From positions 1-8,419 of the forward strand of contig CANRLY010000075.1 in the NCBI GenBank assembly GCA_947631585.1: a stretch of DNA of 8,419 nt, in the 5' to 3' direction. Each line of letters opens with the position of its first letter. The first letter of the stretch is position 1. The notes under the pieces were generated by a model. It had not been told where the DNA came from, searched no databases, and saw only the letters and a list, made by a program, of their open reading frames with translations. Position numbers and translations under genes: made by a program. Shown piece by piece: positions 1 through 5,602 of this stretch. Source of the DNA: an uncultured Clostridia bacterium. Its GTDB lineage: Bacteria > Bacillota > Clostridia > Oscillospirales > Ruminococcaceae.

Positions 1-27
1 TTGCGCCTTCAGCTCCCTGCTTATTGA

Positions 28-1416
28 TTACCGTCGAACCACCGAAGGCAGCTGATCCGAGTCCCCCACCATTATAAGGGAACAGTTGAATTTCAGCGCT
101 TTCAGCAAAGCCTCAAACAGCAGAGTGTCCACCATCGACATCTCGTCTATTATCATGACATCGCAATCCAGAATACTGTTCTCATCATGTTTGAATGTTG
201 GTCTGTCGCCGTCTGAAAACTCCACTTCCAACATTCGGTGGATAGTTTTTGCTTCAAAACCCGTCAGATCGGATATTCTTTTGGCAGCCCTGCCGGTAGG
301 AGCAGCTATCATAACGGTCATTCCCTGCTGTTGAAACAGAGAGATGATGCCGTTGAGAGTGGTAGTCTTACCTGTGCCGGGACCGCCGGTAAGTATCAAA
401 AATCCGCATGAAAGCGCCGTATTTATAGCTTTTCTTTGAATTTCTTCATATTTGATATCAAACTGTTCCTCGGCAAGGTCTATGACTTCCGAATAGTCAA
501 TATTGCTGTTGAAACTCATATCACGCATAAGCTGGAGACGTCTGGCGATATAGTCCTCAGCTTCGTAATAATCCCTGAGCATTACGAAAGGTCTTTTTCC
601 CTTGTAGTAGATATACAGTCTGTTTTCTTCGATTTCTGCCGCCAGGGCGTTTTCAAAGGTCACATCGTCAATCGAAAGAAAAGCCATTGCTGTTTCTTTC
701 AATCTGTCTTTTGGCAGGCAGGTATGACCATTCAGTGAATTTTGCGTCAGCACCCAGGAGATACCGGCTTTGATACGGTTGCTGTCAGACTTGCTGACGC
801 CCATTTCTTCTGCAAGCTGTTCAGCCAGAGAAAACGGCAGTTCCACTCCGCCTGTACACATAAGGTACGGGTTGCCCTTGATAGCGTCGATTGCGGAATT
901 GTTCCATTTCCTCCATGCTCTTACTCCGTAAGCGGCTGAGATATTGTGTTCCGACAGAAAGATCATAAGATTTCTCACGCCAAACACGTTTTTATAGCTA
1001 TCCATTATTTTAGTAAGACTTTTAGGAGTTATCCCATCTATCTCCAGCAGCTTGTCGGGGTCGTTTTCAAATACTTCAAGCGATCTTTCCCCGAACTGCT
1101 TCACTATCTTTTTTGCCAGCACCGGACCTATCCCTTTTATCACGCCGCTTGCAAGATATTTCATTATAGCCGTGGCAGTTTTCGGGAGAGACCTTTCACA
1201 AAGATGAGCCTTGAACTGCATACCGAATTTCCTGTGATTAATATATTCACCGGTGAGTTTCAGTTCTTCTCCCTCTTCTACGTTTCCAAGCTCTCCCACG
1301 ACTGTCACAGCCTCGCCGCCGGAATCAAGCGTCAGGACAACAAAGCCGTTCTCTTCGTTTTTATAAACAATGCAGTCTACGCTGCCCTCCAGAAACGTAA
1401 TATTACTTTCCTGCAT
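28..1416 (-). CDS. recD2: RecD2-like SF1B DNA helicase, C-terminally truncated
   Basis: RecD2 proteins are 5'-3' DNA helicases that act in repair in bacteria, often without RecBC. The visible 462 residues hold the family's N-terminal half: an OB-like domain (about 1-75), helix-hairpin-helix repeats (about 88-140, with SGVIKGIGP and LLEIDGIT), a linker domain, and the first RecA-like core with Walker A GGPGTGKT (344-351), motif Ia APTGRAAKR (372-380), Walker B IIDEMSMVD (422-430) and motif III GDSDQLPS (451-458). Family members are usually over 700 residues and continue as PSVGxGN after motif III; here the frame reads SVVRR then TAA, so motifs IV-VI and the second core domain are absent. The ATG at 1416 has a GAAAGGAA ribosome site 7 nt upstream and lies 20 bp after the preceding gene, suggesting cotranscription. 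As it stands it should not be an active helicase. It is either a real pseudogene or an assembly edge error. Confidence 0.85.
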   Translation of the reverse strand: MQESNITFLEGSVDCIVYKNEENGFVVLTLDSGGEAVTVVGELGNVEEGEELKLTGEYINHRKFGMQFKAHLCERSLPKTATAIMKYLASGVIKGIGPVLAKKIVKQFGERSLEVFENDPDKLLEIDGITPKSLTKIMDSYKNVFGVRNLMIFLSEHNISAAYGVRAWRKWNNSAIDAIKGNPYLMCTGGVELPFSLAEQLAEEMGVSKSDSNRIKAGISWVLTQNSLNGHTCLPKDRLKETAMAFLSIDDVTFENALAAEIEENRLYIYYKGKRPFVMLRDYYEAEDYIARRLQLMRDMSFNSNIDYSEVIDLAEEQFDIKYEEIQRKAINTALSCGFLILTGGPGTGKTTTLNGIISLFQQQGMTVMIAAPTGRAAKRISDLTGFEAKTIHRMLEVEFSDGDRPTFKHDENSILDCDVMIIDEMSMVDTLLFEALLKALKFNCSLIMVGDSDQLPSVVRR

Positions 1417-1436
1417 TTTATGTTCCTTTCTTTCCG

Positions 1437-1775
1437 TCAGCCGTATTTTACTTTCAGGTAAGCGTAAAGCTCATGGCTGTCTACGGCATGAACTATCGAA
1501 TACTCCGACGCCAGAAGCTGGTAATGTTCCCACAGCTGTGGCCGGCACCCGAAGTTTACGATAAGTATTTCCCTGCCGCAGGGCGTACTGTCAAATGTCT
1601 CATCATAATATGCAGATTTTATCGCAATATCTGCATTTTCCGTTTCGCTTCCCACCGGAATGACTATTACCCCGATCTTATGAGCTTTCCTTCTGAACAT
1701 GGTAAACTTCTGCACAATGACCGTGACTGCTGCCACGATCGCAACCAGCAGCAATGCGATCACAACATCTTTCAC
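1437..1775 (-). CDS. unrecognised small membrane-anchored protein (112 aa)
   Basis: I do not recognise this family. The protein has an N-terminal hydrophobic helix (about residues 4-22, VVIALLLVAIVAAVTVIV) followed at once by a basic patch (RRKAHK, 28-33), which by the positive-inside rule puts the C-terminal domain in the cytoplasm. That domain (34-112) shows alternating predicted strands and helices: strands near 34-40 (IGVIVIPV), 70-75 (ILIVNF) and 93-97, helices near 48-58, 80-91 and 99-108, suggesting a small alpha/beta fold. There are two cysteines (66 and 76) and no catalytic motif I can name. I chose the GTG at 1775 because AAAGGGTGA sits 4-6 nt upstream; the earlier in-frame GTG at 1784 overlaps that ribosome site. 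The gene has its own likely promoter and lies 20 bp before the RecD2-like gene, so the two probably share a transcript. Confidence 0.75.
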   Translation of the reverse strand: MKDVVIALLLVAIVAAVTVIVQKFTMFRRKAHKIGVIVIPVGSETENADIAIKSAYYDETFDSTPCGREILIVNFGCRPQLWEHYQLLASEYSIVHAVDSHELYAYLKVKYG

Positions 1776-1836
1776 AAATATCACCCTTTCGTTTAATATT
1801 CAATACAAATTATGATTTTTAAAGAATATTTGTGAA
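1771..1836. repeat. 11-nt perfect inverted repeat around promoter and start codon
   Basis: The arms are TTCACAAATAT (1771-1781, plus strand) and its exact complement ATATTTGTGAA (1826-1836), with centres 55 bp apart. One arm holds the -35 hexamer of the predicted promoter, the other contains the GTG start codon at 1775. It could be a pair of opposed protein sites, an RNA stem in readthrough transcripts, or chance in AT-rich DNA. Confidence 0.5.
1809..1836 (-). promoter_or_regulatory. likely sigma-A promoter for the 112-aa protein gene
   Basis: On the minus strand TTCACA (1831-1836, five of six to consensus) is followed by a 16-bp spacer and CATAAT (1809-1814, five of six). The start point would be near 1802, leaving a leader of about 27 nt before the GTG at 1775. 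It sits in AT-rich DNA downstream of the pnp terminator, where a new promoter is expected. Confidence 0.55.
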
Positions 1837-1874
1837 GATATCAGCATATAATTCATGCAAAATGCTTTTTGTCC

Positions 1875-1926
1875 GCCGCAAACGGCAGGCTGCTCCGGTC
1901 TTGCAATACAAGCCGTTCGGTCAGCC
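1875..1926 (-). other. GC-rich folded intergenic element
   Basis: Between the pnp terminator and the next promoter is a GC-rich patch in otherwise AT-rich spacer. Read on the minus strand it forms a nested imperfect stem: GGCTG (1922-1926) with CAGCC (1888-1892), enclosing CGG/CCG and CTTG/CAAG around a TATTG loop (1896-1915). A second short hairpin, GCCG-TTTG-CGGC, follows at 1875-1886. Neither is followed by a T-run on the minus strand, so neither looks like a terminator. It may be part of a 3' region, a small RNA or a dispersed repeat. I cannot tell which. Confidence 0.35.
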
Positions 1927-1934
1927 ATACGAAT

Positions 1935-1960
1935 AAAGGAGCGAAAACCTTCGCCCCTTT
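1935..1960 (-). terminator. intrinsic terminator after pnp
   Basis: The minus strand reads AAAGGGGCGAA (1960-1950), GGTT loop, TTCGCTCCTTT (1945-1935), an 11-bp stem with one G-U pair. It starts 22 nt after the pnp stop codon. The T-run is short (CCTTTATT) and partly inside the stem, but the position and stem strength support termination. Confidence 0.75.
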
Positions 1961-1982
1961 CTATCCGTTTAAAGTTTGATAT

Positions 1983-4106
1983 TCAGACCTGTTCTGAAGA
2001 ATTCTTTTTAGCTTCGATGTCAGCAAGCGCATCTTTTCTTGAAAGGTTTATTCTTCCCTGGTCGTCTATCTCCATGACCTTTACAACTATCTCATCGCCG
2101 ATGGAAACAACGTCCTCTACCTTTTCAACTCTCTTTTTATCCAGCTTTGAAATATGGACAAGTCCGTCTTTTCCGGGAGCTATCTCAACAAATGCTCCGA
2201 AATTCATTATCCTTACGACCTTGCCCTTATAGATCGTTCCGACTTCCGGCTCATGACCTATCGTGTTGATAATGTCGATAGCTTTCTGAGCCTTAGCCAG
2301 GTCAAGACCGGATACATAAACATTTCCGTCCTCTTCAATGTCGATCTTAACTTCACACTCAGCGGAGATTTTCTGAATGACCTTTCCGCCGCTTCCGATG
2401 ACCTCACGGATCTTGTCCACAGGAACTTTAGTCGTGAGCATCTTAGGCGCCCACTGATTAACAGTAGGTCTCGGCTCAGGAATAGCTTTCAGCATTACTT
2501 CGTCAAGAATATAAAGACGGGCTTTATGGGTCTTTGCAAAAGCTTCCTTTATTATTTCAGGAGTAAGACCATCTACCTTTATATCCACCTGGATTGCGGT
2601 GATACCGTTTCTTGTACCGCCGACTTTAAAGTCCATATCGCCGTAAAAGTCCTCAAGACCCTGGATATCCACCATAGTCATCCAACTGCCGTCGTCCTTG
2701 GTGATAAGTCCGCAGGAAATACCGGCAACGGGAGCTTTTATAGGAACGCCTGCGTCCATAAGCGCAAGTGTAGAACCGCAGATAGAGCCCTGTGAGGTAG
2801 AACCGTTAGAGGAAAGCACCTCAGACACCATACGGATAGCATACGGAAAATCTTCCACACTGGGGATAACCGGTTCAAGCGCTCTTTCAGCAAGTGCGCC
2901 GTGACCTATCTCACGTCTGCCGGGACCTCTGGAAGGTCTGGTTTCGCCTACTGAATAGCTGGGGAAGTTATACTGGTGCATATATCTCTTGGAATCTTCC
3001 TCGTCAAGACCATCTATCTTCTGAGCGTCGCTGACAGGTCCGAGCGTGCAGACTGTAAGCACCTGAGTCTGACCTCTGGTGAAAAGTCCCGAACCGTGAA
3101 CTCTAGGCAGAAGTCCTACCTCAGCCGCAAGAGGTCTTATCTCATCAATGCCTCTTCCGTCAACACGTTTTCCTTCACACAGCCAGTTTCTTACAATCTT
3201 CTTCTGGAGCTTATACATTACTTCGTCGATCATAGCGATCTTCTCAGGATATTTTTCATCAAATTCAGCGTGTACCTTTTCAACGATAGGCTGAAGTCTG
3301 GCGTCTCTAACGTTTTTGTCGTTGGTATCCAGAGCATACTTGACTTCCTCTGCGACCATTGCTTCAACTGCGTCAAAGAGGTCGTGGTCAACTTCCTGAG
3401 ACTCAAATTCAAACTTAGGTTTGCCTATCTGTTTCTGGATATCAGAAATGAAAGCCACCATTTTTTTGATCTCTTCGTGACCTTTAAGTATAGCTTCCAG
3501 CATAAGGTCGTCAGGTATCTCATCAGCGCCGGCTTCGATCATAACTATCTTTTCAGCAGAGCCGGCAACGGTAAGATTAAGCTTGTTCTTAGCTCTCTGT
3601 TCAAGATTAGGGTTAAGGACGAGTTCGCCGTCAACATAGCCCACATTGATACTTGCAACAGGTCCGTTCCAGGGAATATCCGAAATTGAAATAGCAATGG
3701 AAGTTGCGATCATTCCGGCGATCTCAGGAGAGTTATCAGGGTCAACTGCAAGGACTGTCATTACTACAGAAACGTCGTTTCTCATGTCCTTAGGGAACAA
3801 CGGTCTTATAGGACGGTCAACACATCTGGAAGTAAGTATAGCCTTATCAGACGGTTTACCCTCTCTTTTAAGGAACGATCCGGGTATCTTTCCCACAGAG
3901 TACAGTTTTTCCTCATAGTCAACTGAAAGCGGGAAAAAGTCCACGCCCTCTCTGGGTTTTTCGCTGGCAGTAACGTTTGCCATAACAACGGTATCGCCAT
4001 ATCTTACCCAGCATGAGCCATTAGAAAGCGCACAGGTCTTTCCGGTCTCGACAATTACAGGGCGGCCTGCATATGTCGTTTCAAAAGTTCTGTAATTTTC
4101 AAACAT
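1983..4106 (-). CDS. pnp: polynucleotide phosphorylase (PNPase)
   Basis: PNPase degrades RNA 3'-5' by phosphorolysis, releasing nucleoside diphosphates, and can run in reverse. It is a cytoplasmic trimer central to mRNA turnover. The 707 residues show the full order: first RNase PH domain (about 10-145, with FFPLSVDYEE and RPIRPLFP), helical linker (about 148-300), second RNase PH domain (about 315-545, with the metal-binding aspartate in ALMDAGVP at 448-455 and GDMDFKV at 489-495), KH domain with REVIGSGGKV (567-576), and S1 domain (622-690, GTIYKGKVVRIMNFGAFVEI). Length and motifs match a complete, active enzyme. The ATG at 4106 has GGAGGT six nt upstream (4113-4118). The gene follows rpsO, a common pairing, but here a terminator and possible promoter separate them, and the leader contains a long hairpin that may control expression. 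Confidence 0.98.
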   Translation of the reverse strand: MFENYRTFETTYAGRPVIVETGKTCALSNGSCWVRYGDTVVMANVTASEKPREGVDFFPLSVDYEEKLYSVGKIPGSFLKREGKPSDKAILTSRCVDRPIRPLFPKDMRNDVSVVMTVLAVDPDNSPEIAGMIATSIAISISDIPWNGPVASINVGYVDGELVLNPNLEQRAKNKLNLTVAGSAEKIVMIEAGADEIPDDLMLEAILKGHEEIKKMVAFISDIQKQIGKPKFEFESQEVDHDLFDAVEAMVAEEVKYALDTNDKNVRDARLQPIVEKVHAEFDEKYPEKIAMIDEVMYKLQKKIVRNWLCEGKRVDGRGIDEIRPLAAEVGLLPRVHGSGLFTRGQTQVLTVCTLGPVSDAQKIDGLDEEDSKRYMHQYNFPSYSVGETRPSRGPGRREIGHGALAERALEPVIPSVEDFPYAIRMVSEVLSSNGSTSQGSICGSTLALMDAGVPIKAPVAGISCGLITKDDGSWMTMVDIQGLEDFYGDMDFKVGGTRNGITAIQVDIKVDGLTPEIIKEAFAKTHKARLYILDEVMLKAIPEPRPTVNQWAPKMLTTKVPVDKIREVIGSGGKVIQKISAECEVKIDIEEDGNVYVSGLDLAKAQKAIDIINTIGHEPEVGTIYKGKVVRIMNFGAFVEIAPGKDGLVHISKLDKKRVEKVEDVVSIGDEIVVKVMEIDDQGRINLSRKDALADIEAKKNSSEQV

Positions 4107-4133
4107 TTAGCTACCTCCAAAATATATATTTTC

Positions 4134-4202
4134 GCAGCAGCTTTAGCAATAACCGCAGCCGAAAAGCGATTTTTCAGCTCCGCTTAATGCTAAAACTACC
4201 AC
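4134..4202 (-). promoter_or_regulatory. long rod-like hairpin in the pnp 5' leader
   Basis: The 69 nt form two 32-nt arms around a 5-nt loop (AUCGC, 4166-4170). On the minus (pnp-sense) strand, 4202-4171 pairs with 4165-4134 through 24 Watson-Crick and 5 G-U pairs, with only three 1x1 mismatches (one U-U, two G-G) and no bulges. All five transition differences between arms are G-U on this strand and would be A-C on the other, which points to selection on the pnp transcript. The base of the rod is 15 nt before the GGAGGT ribosome site. In E. coli the pnp leader has a long stem cut by RNase III, after which PNPase represses its own mRNA; a similar role here is inference. Confidence 0.7.
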
Positions 4203-4224
4203 TGCGATAAGCATGAAATATCAG

Positions 4225-4254
4225 ATTATACACCAAAAGGCAGTCGGTCTTTAA
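4225..4254 (-). promoter_or_regulatory. possible pnp promoter overlapping the rpsO terminator
   Basis: A perfect TATAAT lies at 4225-4230 on the minus strand, immediately after the rpsO terminator. The best -35 match is weak: TTAAAG (4249-4254) at an 18-bp spacing, inside the terminator loop. If used, transcription would begin near 4218 and give a leader of about 112 nt that contains the whole rod hairpin. Confidence 0.45.
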
Positions 4255-4266
4255 GACCGCTGCCTT
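4235..4266 (-). terminator. intrinsic terminator after rpsO
   Basis: The minus strand reads AAGGCAG (4266-4260), C, GGTC, TTAAA loop, GACC, GA, CTGCCTT then TT (ending 4235): two stacked stems of 7 and 4 bp with a small internal loop. It begins 16 nt after the rpsO stop. The T-run is only four long before GG, so readthrough into pnp is plausible. Confidence 0.75.
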
Positions 4267-4282
4267 GATGTAACTTTTCCGA

Positions 4283-4549
4283 TCACTTACGGATACCGAG
4301 CTTTTCGATGGTCGCTCTGTATCTGTTGATATCCTTCTTAGCAAGATAATTGAGCAGATTTCTTCTGTGACCTACCATTTTAAGAAGCCCTCTTCTTGAG
4401 TGATGGTCTTTCTTATGAGTTTTAAGATGCTCGGTAAGGTCGTTTATCCTCTTGGTCAGGATAGCGATCTGCACCTCAGGAGAACCGGTGTCGTTCTCAT
4501 GAGTTCTGTTTGCCTCGATAACGGCAGTTTTTTCTTCTTTTCTCAGCAT
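4283..4549 (-). CDS. rpsO: 30S ribosomal protein S15
   Basis: S15 is a primary binder of 16S rRNA in the small-subunit platform. The 88-residue product has the usual family length and motifs: HENDTGSPEVQIAILT (17-32), then LKTHKKDHHSRRGLLKMVGH (42-61). The residues that in Thermus S15 contact the G-U/G-C element (His41, Asp48, Ser51) are all present at those positions. I chose the ATG at 4549 because AGAGGT lies 7 nt upstream (4557-4562) and homologues begin MLxKE; an in-frame ATG at 4603 would add 18 residues encoded by the leader RNA and is rejected. The gene is transcribed from its own strong promoter, with a structured leader, and ends at a terminator before pnp. Confidence 0.97.
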   Translation of the reverse strand: MLRKEEKTAVIEANRTHENDTGSPEVQIAILTKRINDLTEHLKTHKKDHHSRRGLLKMVGHRRNLLNYLAKKDINRYRATIEKLGIRK

Positions 4550-4575
4550 TTCTATTACCTCTTTCAAATTTATTC

Positions 4576-4644
4576 TCCGCCGACAAAGTAAACGGTAAGG
4601 CAATTTCCCTTTTCAGGGCTTGATCCGCAGACCTTGTTCGGGGA
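4576..4644 (-). promoter_or_regulatory. structured rpsO leader, candidate S15 autoregulatory RNA
   Basis: On the minus strand UCCCCGAACAAGGU (4644-4631) pairs with ACUUUGUCGGCGGA (4589-4576) to give 13 bp with two one-nt bulges. Next to the inner end is G4633-U4587 stacked on G4632-C4588, the G-U/G-C motif that S15 reads in 16S rRNA and in several rpsO mRNAs. Inside are GCGG/CCGU, CAA/UUG and a CCCU-GAAA-AGGG hairpin (4618-4607). The base of the helix is 13 nt from the ribosome site. The folding is by eye. Its role as an S15 sensor is inferred from the gene it precedes. Confidence 0.65.
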
Positions 4645-4678
4645 CTTATGCGTTTATTCTTCCAAACACACAGTTGTT

Positions 4679-4707
4679 ATTATAACAAACTATTTTGTCT
4701 TTGTCAA
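4679..4707 (-). promoter_or_regulatory. perfect-consensus sigma-A promoter for rpsO
   Basis: The minus strand carries TTGACA (4702-4707), a 17-bp spacer, and TATAAT (4679-4684), matching consensus at every position. The predicted start near 4672 gives a leader of about 120 nt. It lies 43 bp after the folD stop codon, so rpsO is transcribed independently of the upstream genes. Confidence 0.92.
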
Positions 4708-4750
4708 AGCAAAAAGCGGCAAATACTCATAATTTACAAATTATTAAGAA

Positions 4751-5602
4751 TTATTCGGCGGCTTTCATTTTTGCTGCGGCAAGTGTATTTTTCATGAGCA
4801 TTGCGATCGTCATAGGACCGACTCCGCCCGGCACAGGAGTTATATAAGAAGCTTTTTCCTTTGCGGACTCAAAATCCACATCTCCGCAGAGCTTGCCGTT
4901 TTCAAGGCGGTTTACTCCTACGTCTATGACCACTGCTCCGTCCTTTATCATATCGCCGGTAATAAGTTTAGGCACTCCCACTGCCGCCACCAGGATATCC
5001 GCTTTTCTGCAATGTTCAGCCAGGTCTTTTGTCTTTGAATGGCACACAGTTACCGTTCCGCTGTTATGGAGCAGCAGCATAGCCATTGGTTTTCCAACGA
5101 TATTGCTTCTTCCCACCACAACACATTCCTTACCTTTTACCTCTACTCCTGTGGAAGCGATAAGCTCCATTACTCCGGCTGGCGTGCAAGGCAGAAAACG
5201 ATAGTCGCCGATCATAATTCTTCCTACGTTTACCGGGTGGAATGCGTCTACGTCCTTATCCGGGGAAATATTATCAATTACTGCTTTTTCATCTATATGT
5301 TCAGGGAGCGGCAGCTGACAGAGTATACCGTCCACTCTTTCGTCAGCATTAAGTTTCTTTACAAGGCTGATAAGTTCATCTTGGGTGGTTTCGGCAGGAA
5401 GAGCATATTCATAAGAATCTATGCCGCAAAATTCACAGGCAAGTTTTTTGTTTCTTACATACACCTTTGACGCCGGATCGTCTCCGACTATTATTACTGC
5501 CAGACCTGCTGTTATGCCTTTCTTTTTAAGTTCTGCGATCTCGTCTCTGACATTTTCCTTTACCTTTGCGGAGACTGCTTTTCCGTCAATTATCATGCTC
5601 AT
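4751..5602 (-). CDS. folD: bifunctional methylenetetrahydrofolate dehydrogenase/cyclohydrolase
   Basis: FolD interconverts 5,10-methylene-, methenyl- and 10-formyl-tetrahydrofolate in the cytoplasm, using NADP(H), and feeds purine and formyl-Met synthesis. The 283 residues match family length. Visible motifs are VGDDPASKVYVRNK (39-52) with the Tyr48-X3-Lys52 catalytic pair, DGILCQLPLP (91-100), DKDVDAFHP (115-123), the NADP-binding GRSNIVGKP (164-172), DVGVN (227-231) and the C-terminal TPVPGGVGPMTIAML (255-269). The ATG at 5602 is chosen because GGAGGA (5611-5616) is 8 nt upstream; ATG 5596 is further away and the upstream in-frame ATG at 5734 only reads through lgt in another frame. The start lies 17 bp inside lgt, suggesting translational coupling. 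No convincing terminator follows it. Confidence 0.97.
   Translation of the reverse strand: MSMIIDGKAVSAKVKENVRDEIAELKKKGITAGLAVIIVGDDPASKVYVRNKKLACEFCGIDSYEYALPAETTQDELISLVKKLNADERVDGILCQLPLPEHIDEKAVIDNISPDKDVDAFHPVNVGRIMIGDYRFLPCTPAGVMELIASTGVEVKGKECVVVGRSNIVGKPMAMLLLHNSGTVTVCHSKTKDLAEHCRKADILVAAVGVPKLITGDMIKDGAVVIDVGVNRLENGKLCGDVDFESAKEKASYITPVPGGVGPMTIAMLMKNTLAAAKMKAAE

Noticed and set aside
1776..1784. Earlier GTG start (1784) for the 112-residue protein
   Set aside because: That GTG overlaps the AAAGGGTGA ribosome site that correctly spaces the GTG at 1775.
2976..3689. Plus-strand open frame of 237 codons opposite pnp
   Set aside because: It is fully antisense to conserved PNPase coding sequence, has no family-like motifs and shows no ribosome site pattern; it is a shadow of the real gene. 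The shorter plus-strand frames at 946-1461 and 2154-2795 are rejected for the same reason.
4550..4603. N-terminal extension of S15 from an ATG at 4603
   Set aside because: It would translate the structured leader and ribosome site; S15 homologues start at the MLRKE position and total about 88-89 residues.
4729..4744. Palindrome ATAATT-TACA-AATTAT after folD as a terminator
   Set aside because: The stem is all A-T, short and not followed directly by a T-run, so it is unlikely to terminate transcription; it is probably chance in AT-rich spacer.
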